The translations under genes were made by a program, and so were the position numbers. The notes under the pieces were generated by a model that was not told the origin of the DNA, did not search any database, and worked only from the letters and a program-made list of their open reading frames with translations. Of a stretch of DNA of 5,166 bases, positions 1 to 3,570 are shown one piece after another (the stretch's first letter is position 1; each line of letters begins with the position of its first letter). Source of the DNA: Streptosporangiaceae bacterium (GTDB taxonomy: Bacteria; Actinomycetota; Actinomycetes; Streptosporangiales; Streptosporangiaceae); assembly GCA_030042885.1 (NCBI GenBank), contig JASHYW010000705.1, positions 1 through 5,166 on the forward strand, read 5' to 3'.

Positions 1-366
1 GTGCTCCAGCACATCTGCACCGGCGCGGGCATCCCGACCATCTCGCTGTGGGCTCAGGTGCCGCACTACGTGGCTCAGCCGCCGAGCCCGAAGGCCACCC
101 TGGCGCTGCTGCGCGGCGTCGAGGACATCTTGGACGCGCCGTTGCCGCTGGCCGATCTGCCCGAGGAGGCGCGGGCCTGGGAGCGCGGCGTGGACGAACT
201 GGCCCAGCAGGATTCCGAGGTCGCCGACTACGTGCGGACCCTCGAGGAGGCCAAGGACGCGATGGAGCTGCCGGAGGCGAGCGGCGACGTCATCGCCCGC
301 GAATTCGAGCGCTACTTCAGGCGTCAGGGCCGCTCGGGCGGGCCTTTGGGTCCGGGCGGAAGCTGA
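1..366 (+). CDS. PAC2 family protein, C-terminal part (5' end outside window)
   Basis: This is the last 121 residues of a PAC2 (proteasome assembly chaperone 2-like) protein of the actinobacterial type. The reading frame is open from base 1, so the GTG there is more likely an internal Val codon than the start; full-length relatives are around 300 residues. The diagnostic stretch is residues 3-45, with a CTGAGIPTISLWAQVPHYV motif followed by PSPKATLALLRG, which forms the end of the PAC2 fold. Residues 50-110 are charged and helical (EEARAWERGVDELA, then a Glu/Arg-rich helix ending FERYFRRQGR) and look like the C-terminal extension of these proteins. Its biochemical role is unknown in most actinobacteria; a chaperone role is only inferred from the eukaryotic and archaeal fold relatives. 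It stops at TGA 364-366, 31 nt from the convergent SCO1664-family stop, so it is not in that operon although the families are often neighbours. Confidence 0.85.
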   Translation: MLQHICTGAGIPTISLWAQVPHYVAQPPSPKATLALLRGVEDILDAPLPLADLPEEARAWERGVDELAQQDSEVADYVRTLEEAKDAMELPEASGDVIAREFERYFRRQGRSGGPLGPGGS

Positions 367-397
367 CCGGCCAGGCCGCGGGAACCTGGGCGGGGAA

Positions 398-1279
398 TCA
401 GATCGGGGGCCAGGGAACGGCGGGCCAGTCCGCGGGCGGGTAGGGGTGGACGCGGTGCTCGAGGAGGGTGTCCACCCTGATCTTGGTGGCGCTGATCTCG
501 CTCGCGGTTAGCAGCGAGGACAGCTCGCCGGTCAGCCTGCCGTCGGTGAGCTGCGTGTTCAGGCGGCGAAGCGCCTCCATCGAGCGCCGGGGAAGGCTTT
601 TCCCCCGCCACTGCCACAAGACGGTGCGCAGCTTGTAGTCCTCGGCGAAGCAGACGCCGTGGTCGCAGCCGTACAGGTGCCCGTCGGCGACGGGCAGGAG
701 ATGACCTATCTTCCTGTCGGCGTTGTTCACCACCGCGTCGAACACGGCCATGTCGCGCAGGCCGGCGTGATCGGTGCGGCGGGACAGGGCGATCAAGTCC
801 ACGCTAAGGTCGTGGTCGATCCACAGCTGACACATGCCGGGCCCGAACGGCCCGTCCCGCATGACCGTCGGCGGCACCACGTCCCAGCCGGCCGCGCGGG
901 ACACCACGTAGGCGGCGACTTCCCGGCCAGCCAGCGTGCCCGCCGGGAAGTCCCACAGCGGCCGTTCGCCCGCGATCGGCTTGTAGACGCAGGCGACTGT
1001 GTAATCCGGGGGGACGACCCCCCTGGACCCCCCGCGCACGGGGGGGCTCCCCGCCCCCCCGTACCCCCCTGGCCCCCCAGGCCCTGGCTTGATAGTGCAG
1101 TACAGCGTGGCGTTCGACGCGTCCACCAGCCGGCCCTCGATCTCCAGATTCCCGTGGGTGAGCAGGTCGAGCGTGGCCTGTTCGGCGGTGCTGGCGCGGG
1201 GGGACGACCCCCCGGAACCCCCCGCGACCGGGGGGACCCATCCCCCCGGACTCCCCTTGGGACTAACACCATCAAGCAT
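398..1279 (-). CDS. SCO1664 family protein, PI3/4-kinase-like, with two in-frame repeat insertions
   Basis: This encodes 293 residues. The family is actinobacterial, with distant similarity to phosphatidylinositol 3-/4-kinases; its substrate is unknown. Visible landmarks are SNATLYC (55-61), the VYKPIAGERPLWDFP block (98-112) with putative phosphate-binding Lys100, LAGREVAAY (116-124), the catalytic-loop-like DAVVNNADRKIGHLLP (181-196) with Asp188 and Asn185/186, the DFG-like CDHG (205-208, Asp206), and the family-typical WPAVPWPP end (285-292). The ATG at 1277-1279 overlaps the DUF3090 stop (ATGcttga, 8-nt overlap). No Shine-Dalgarno sequence precedes it, so translation is probably coupled. 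Longer upstream starts would lie inside DUF3090 and are rejected. Two Gly/Pro/Ser-rich segments (residues about 6-28 and 65-91) coincide exactly with GC-run palindromic repeats. From my recollection of Streptomyces relatives, the second sits where a short hairpin loop normally joins the Cys-Thr strand directly to the VYKP strand. Key residues are intact, so it is probably functional. Confidence 0.87.
   Translation of the reverse strand: MLDGVSPKGSPGGWVPPVAGGSGGSSPRASTAEQATLDLLTHGNLEIEGRLVDASNATLYCTIKPGPGGPGGYGGAGSPPVRGGSRGVVPPDYTVACVYKPIAGERPLWDFPAGTLAGREVAAYVVSRAAGWDVVPPTVMRDGPFGPGMCQLWIDHDLSVDLIALSRRTDHAGLRDMAVFDAVVNNADRKIGHLLPVADGHLYGCDHGVCFAEDYKLRTVLWQWRGKSLPRRSMEALRRLNTQLTDGRLTGELSSLLTASEISATKIRVDTLLEHRVHPYPPADWPAVPWPPI
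1007..1087 (-). repeat. GC-run palindromic repeat, copy A (in frame inside the SCO1664-family gene)
   Basis: This is an 81-nt stretch built almost only of G-runs and C-runs. On the plus strand it opens with C-G6-ACGA-C6 (1007-1023), a 6-bp stem with a 4-nt loop. C6-GCGCAC-G7 (1028-1046) follows, then alternating C-runs separated by G, GTA and TGG (1049-1078). The first 17 nt are identical to copy B, and the C-run/GTA/TGG module is almost identical to copy C. It encodes residues 65-91 of the kinase-like protein, rich in Gly, Pro and Ser, without changing the downstream frame (27 codons). The boundaries are judged from where the protein returns to recognisable family sequence, so they may be off by a few bases. 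Confidence 0.8.
1197..1262 (-). repeat. GC-run palindromic repeat, copy B (N-terminal codons of the SCO1664-family gene)
   Basis: This copy starts with the same 17-nt C-G6-ACGA-C6 palindrome as copy A (1197-1213). C6-GCGACC-G6 (1218-1235) follows, also able to form a 6-bp stem, then C6 (1242-1247) and a CCCC-TT-GGGG palindrome (1253-1262). It encodes about residues 6-28. Its reading frame relative to the shared palindrome is shifted by one base from copy A: the shared block is read GSSPR here and GVVPP in copy A. It begins only about 15 nt after the start codon, so mRNA structure here could affect initiation or early elongation. Confidence 0.78.
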
Positions 1280-1832
1280 GGCCGGCGCGGTGACCGTTCT
1301 GTCGCGGGCAGATGTGCCCGTCGGTGTCCAGGGGCAGTCCGCACAGCGGGCAGGGCGGGCGGCCCGCCGCAACGATCTTGGCGGCGCGCTGGGCGAACGC
1401 GCGGGCGGCGCCCGGCGTGATGCGGACCCGGAGCACCCCGGGACCGTCGGCGGGTACGTCCTCGGCCAGCGGCTCCACCGGCTCGTCCGATTCTTCTTGC
1501 GCCTCGATGACGACCATGCCACCGTCACCGTCCCAGGCCAGGGCAATCGCGCCGACTCGGAATTCCTCTAGCAGCGGCAGGTCGAGCGGCGCGTCATCCT
1601 CCAGTGCGGCGGGCGCCGCGGCCGGTACCACGGGCGACCCGCCGGTGCGCCTGAGCACCTCGTCCAGGAGTTCGTCGATCTGCTTGGCCAGCGCACTCAC
1701 CTGGAACTTCTCCAGGACGACGCTGGTCACGCGACCGGCGGAACTCGCCTGGAGGTAGAAGGTCCGCTCACCTGGCTGCCCCACCGCGCCGGCTACGAAC
1801 CTGTCCGGCGGGTCATAGAAGTAGACCGGCAT
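1272..1832 (-). CDS. DUF3090 family protein with C-terminal Cys cluster
   Basis: This encodes 186 residues, the usual size for this actinobacterial family of unknown function. The N-terminus (MPVYFYDPPDRFVAGAVG, then RTFYLQA and a VVLEKFQ segment) is typical. Residues 46-62 form a helix (ALAKQIDELLDEVLRR). Residues 64-85 are a Pro/Ala/Asp-rich linker. The EEFRVGAIALAWD strand block at about 88-100 and the acidic EAQEESDEP segment are also characteristic. The end holds CPLCGLPLDTDGHICP (161-176) plus His181, giving C-x2-C-x10-C-x5-H, which looks like a small zinc-binding knuckle. I chose the ATG at 1830-1832 because it begins the conserved sequence and has a good ribosome-binding site. An in-frame extension to 1934 would run through the upstream gene and is rejected. 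It lies 4 nt after the phosphomutase stop and overlaps the SCO1664-family start by 8 nt, so the three are probably made together. Confidence 0.9.
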   Translation of the reverse strand: MPVYFYDPPDRFVAGAVGQPGERTFYLQASSAGRVTSVVLEKFQVSALAKQIDELLDEVLRRTGGSPVVPAAAPAALEDDAPLDLPLLEEFRVGAIALAWDGDGGMVVIEAQEESDEPVEPLAEDVPADGPGVLRVRITPGAARAFAQRAAKIVAAGRPPCPLCGLPLDTDGHICPRQNGHRAGHA

Positions 1833-1836
1833 AGTT

Positions 1837-2652
1837 CTATCCTCGCGTGTCCGCCAACTGTTGACGACCAGAAGATGCCGAAGGCGCCGAAGGGGTGGCC
1901 GGGTTCGAAGCGACTGCGCCGGCCGGTTCCCCATCCTCCCTCACGGCCGCTCCGCCGGAGCCGCCGCCGATGGCCGCATCGCTGTCCCTGACGGACGCGG
2001 CGCCGTTGGCGCCGTGCCGTCCGGCGCGTGGCATGAGGTCATCGACCCCACCCCCCCTGTCATTCATCCGGACCAGGAACGGCCTGAGCGGGGTATACCT
2101 GATCACGGTCAACGAGCACGGATCGGCCTGGATCCGCTGGCACTGATCGAGGTGCAATCCCAGGCTATCGGCGACGATGGCCTTGATGACATCTCCGTGG
2201 GAGCAGATCAGGTAGGTGGCGTGCTGGCCTAGCCTAGCGTTCCAGTCCCTGACCGCGGCCACCGCCCGGTGCTGCATGTCCGGCATGGACTCCCCGTCGG
2301 GACCGGGAAACGTCACCGCACTGGGGTGGGCTTGCACCACGCGCCAGAGCCGTTCGGTGGCCAGCTTCTTCAACGGCCGGCCCGTCCAGTCCCCGTAGCG
2401 GCACTCCCCCACCCGGTCGTCGGTGATGAGCTGCTGGCCGTCCCGGCCGTCCGCGATCGCCGCGGCGGTCTGCAGGCAGCGTTCCAGCGGGCTGCTGACG
2501 ATGGCGTCCAGCCGGAGTGGGGCGAGCCTGGCCGCCAGCGCGGCCGACTGGGCCCGGCCGCGATCATCGAGCGGGATGCCTGGCATCCATCCGGTCAGCA
2601 CGTGACCGGTCGTCGCGGTGAGCCCATGGCGCACCAGCAGAACGGTCGTCAC
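1837..2652 (-). CDS. Histidine phosphatase family protein, MSMEG_4193-type probable phosphomutase
   Basis: This encodes 271 residues. It is a histidine acid phosphatase / phosphoglycerate mutase-like enzyme of the actinobacterial MSMEG_4193 phosphomutase type. The LVRHG motif (6-10) supplies Arg8 and the phospho-accepting His9. Other active-site matches are SSPLERCLQTA (53-63, Arg58), the GECRYGDWTGRPL block (82-94, acid candidate Glu83), PGPDGESM (116-123) and the second catalytic His152 in CSHGDV (150-155). The catalytic domain ends near residue 198. The remaining ~73 residues are Gly/Ala/Ser/Pro-rich and probably disordered. The start is GTG at 2650-2652, giving the family-typical MTTVLLVRHG opening. 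No Shine-Dalgarno sequence is visible, and a -10-like TAGAGT lies 7 nt upstream, so the message may be leaderless. It is the first gene of the tight operon with DUF3090 and the kinase-like protein. Its physiological substrate is unknown. Confidence 0.9.
   Translation of the reverse strand: MTTVLLVRHGLTATTGHVLTGWMPGIPLDDRGRAQSAALAARLAPLRLDAIVSSPLERCLQTAAAIADGRDGQQLITDDRVGECRYGDWTGRPLKKLATERLWRVVQAHPSAVTFPGPDGESMPDMQHRAVAAVRDWNARLGQHATYLICSHGDVIKAIVADSLGLHLDQCQRIQADPCSLTVIRYTPLRPFLVRMNDRGGGVDDLMPRAGRHGANGAASVRDSDAAIGGGSGGAAVREDGEPAGAVASNPATPSAPSASSGRQQLADTRG
1840..1844 (-). promoter_or_regulatory. Ribosome-binding site of the DUF3090 gene
   Basis: The minus strand reads GAGGA, then TAG (the stop of the phosphomutase gene), then AACT and ATG. 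The Shine-Dalgarno sequence is therefore within the last codons of the upstream gene, 7 nt before the DUF3090 ATG. This decides the start and favours re-initiation by ribosomes finishing the upstream gene. Confidence 0.75.
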
Positions 2653-2653
2653 G

Positions 2654-2717
2654 GTGTTGACTCTACCGGGGGGACACCCCCGGACTGTGTTGACTCTACC
2701 GGGGGGACACCCCCGGA
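2654..2717. repeat. Tandem direct repeat, 2 x 31 bp, period 33
   Basis: Positions 2654-2684 and 2687-2717 are identical over 31 bp and are separated by the dinucleotide CT. Each unit carries GTGTTGACTCTA followed by a perfect hairpin CCGGGGG-GACA-CCCCCGG (7-bp stem, 4-nt loop) at 2666-2683 and 2699-2716. The duplication therefore copies both the putative -10 box of the phosphomutase gene and half of the GC-run palindrome. Perfect identity suggests a recent event or ongoing slippage. Confidence 0.9.
2660..2665 (-). promoter_or_regulatory. Putative -10 box of a leaderless promoter for the phosphomutase operon
   Basis: The minus strand reads TAGAGT, then CAACACC, then the GTG start. A TAnnnT hexamer ending 7 nt before the start codon is the arrangement expected for actinobacterial leaderless transcripts, where the first transcribed base is at or next to the start codon. 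It fits the lack of a Shine-Dalgarno sequence. No convincing -35 is seen because the upstream sequence is the G/C-run palindrome. A second identical TAGAGTCAACAC lies 33 nt upstream in the duplicated unit. Confidence 0.45.
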
Positions 2718-2775
2718 TCCCGCCACCGGGGGCTGCCCGCCCCCCGTACCCCCTGGCCCCCCAATTAAGGGGGGG
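2666..2775. repeat. GC-run palindromic repeat, copy C (intergenic)
   Basis: This fills most of the 124-nt spacer between the FHA gene and the phosphomutase gene. It contains the duplicated CCGGGGG-GACA-CCCCCGG hairpins, an ACC-G5-CT block at 2726-2734, the C-run/GTA/TGG module (2736-2762) and a terminal C6-AATTAA-G7 palindrome (2757-2775). The module at 2740-2763 matches copy A at 1054-1079 except for C-run length. Order and orientation match copies A and B, so the three are one family rather than chance GC-rich sequence. Confidence 0.8.
2757..2774 (-). terminator. Possible terminator hairpin after the FHA gene
   Basis: C6-AATTAA-G6 forms a 6-bp all-GC stem with a 6-nt loop. It begins within 3 nt of the FHA stop codon (TGA at 2779-2777) and is followed downstream by more GC hairpins. 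There is no U-tract, so intrinsic termination would have to be of the U-less kind often proposed in actinobacteria. It could equally be just the end of repeat copy C. Confidence 0.4.
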
Positions 2776-2776
2776 T

Positions 2777-3493
2777 TCATAGCCTCTGGGAGGGGATCTG
2801 CACGATGAACATTGCCGAGCCGAACTGTACCAGGTCGCCAGGCCGCACCGGGACGGGCTCCCGGACGAGCCAGCCGTTCACCCGGGTGCCGTTACGAGAG
2901 CCCAGGTCACTGAGCAGCCAGCCGTCCTCGCCCCGGTTCAGCCGGGCGTGCAGGCGCGACACCGACATGTTCTCGATGCGGAGGTCGCAGTCGCGGGTCC
3001 GCCCGATGGTGAAGCTGGTCCCGCGGCCCGGGGGGAAGAACAGCGGCGCCAACCCGCCGGACCCGGCACTGCCAGAGGCATCAGGCGCTTGGCCGCCGAC
3101 GGGCCAACCCCAGGCGCCGGGAATACCCTCGGCCGACGGCGTACCGACTGGCGGCCCCTGGCGTCCTGCGGCGACTGGCGTTCCCTGATTCCAGTCCGTT
3201 GCGGCGCCAGCGGCGCCAGAATCCCGGAGGCGGAAGGCGGCACGCAGCCGGGCGATCAGCCGTGAGGGGCTGAAGGGGTGGGCCCGGGGCGGCGGCAGGT
3301 CGGTGAACAGGTCCGCTAGCTGGGCCTGGTTCCGCGCGCCGAGGGCGCTCTGCATGCGGAGCATGAAGGTCTCGTGCGAGAGCCGCCCCTCCACGAACTC
3401 CTGCCGGAGCTTGTCGATCGCGTGATCGCGCTCCGCGTCGGAGGCGCGGAGGAAATCGGGCGTTGCAGGCGTGTCCGCCGCGGACCCTCCCAT
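2777..3493 (-). CDS. DUF1707 and FHA domain-containing protein
   Basis: This encodes 238 residues. Residues 13-66 form a DUF1707 (SHOCT-like) domain with the hallmark LRASDAERDHAIDKLRQEF start and a GRLSHETF turn. Residues 68-155 are a Pro/Gly/Ala-rich, probably disordered linker. Residues 156-238 are a forkhead-associated (FHA) domain that should bind phosphothreonine peptides. The conserved positions are Gly164-Arg165, Ser179-Arg180 and His182 in SVSRLHA, Asn201 in GSRNGT and Asn206-Gly207. No membrane segment is seen, so it is probably cytosolic. FHA proteins usually act as phospho-dependent adaptors for Ser/Thr kinases such as the Pkn family; the partner is not shown here. The ATG at 3491-3493 lacks a Shine-Dalgarno sequence, but a promoter-like pair lies just upstream. 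It is 62 nt after the ABC transporter stop and 124 nt before the phosphomutase start, so it is probably its own transcription unit. Confidence 0.9.
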   Translation of the reverse strand: MGGSAADTPATPDFLRASDAERDHAIDKLRQEFVEGRLSHETFMLRMQSALGARNQAQLADLFTDLPPPRAHPFSPSRLIARLRAAFRLRDSGAAGAATDWNQGTPVAAGRQGPPVGTPSAEGIPGAWGWPVGGQAPDASGSAGSGGLAPLFFPPGRGTSFTIGRTRDCDLRIENMSVSRLHARLNRGEDGWLLSDLGSRNGTRVNGWLVREPVPVRPGDLVQFGSAMFIVQIPSQRL

Positions 3494-3499
3494 GAATGG

Positions 3500-3528
3500 A
3501 GTATCGGCACCATGCGCCTGTCATGCAA
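3500..3528 (-). promoter_or_regulatory. Putative leaderless promoter of the FHA gene
   Basis: On the minus strand TTGCAT (3528-3523) is followed after exactly 17 nt by GATACT (3505-3500), which ends 6 nt before the ATG. The -10 matches TATAAT at four of six positions and the -35 matches only TTG. The spacing and absence of a Shine-Dalgarno sequence suggest a leaderless message. The evidence is moderate because both boxes are degenerate. Confidence 0.4.
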
Positions 3529-3540
3529 GGGAATGCCGCG

Positions 3541-3570
3541 GACGCTCTGGTGCGCTCAGGGCCGAGCGTC
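3541..3570 (-). terminator. Inverted repeat spanning the ABC transporter stop codon
   Basis: GACGCTC (3541-3547) and GAGCGTC (3564-3570) form a perfect 7-bp stem with a 16-nt loop that contains the stop codon at 3556-3558. It could terminate or stabilise the transporter transcript ahead of the FHA promoter. There is no U-tract and the loop is long, so this is tentative. Confidence 0.25.

Noticed and set aside
367..397. Bidirectional terminator between the convergent PAC2 and SCO1664-family genes
   Set aside because: Only a 5-bp CCAGG/CCTGG stem with a 9-nt loop and no U-tract is visible in the 31-nt gap; this is too weak to call.
1007..1262. CRISPR array or attachment sites made of the G/C-run blocks
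   Set aside because: The copies are irregularly spaced, differ in length, have no unique spacers of constant size, and no cas, integrase or transposase gene is in the window.
659..1420. Long plus-strand open frame of 253 residues opposite the kinase-like and DUF3090 genes
   Set aside because: It is antisense to well-recognised genes, has biased Arg/Gly/Pro/His composition, and shows no recognisable domain; long shadow frames are expected at this GC content.
1280..1546. N-terminal extension of the SCO1664-family reading frame to an ATG at 1546
   Set aside because: It would overlap the conserved DUF3090 coding region over 267 nt, and the translated extension is Arg/Pro/Ser-rich with no family resemblance; the overlap-coupled ATG at 1279 is the natural start.
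1833..1934. 34-residue N-terminal extension of DUF3090
   Set aside because: It lies in the phosphomutase tail in another frame; the ATG at 1832 has a GAGGA site and begins the conserved sequence.
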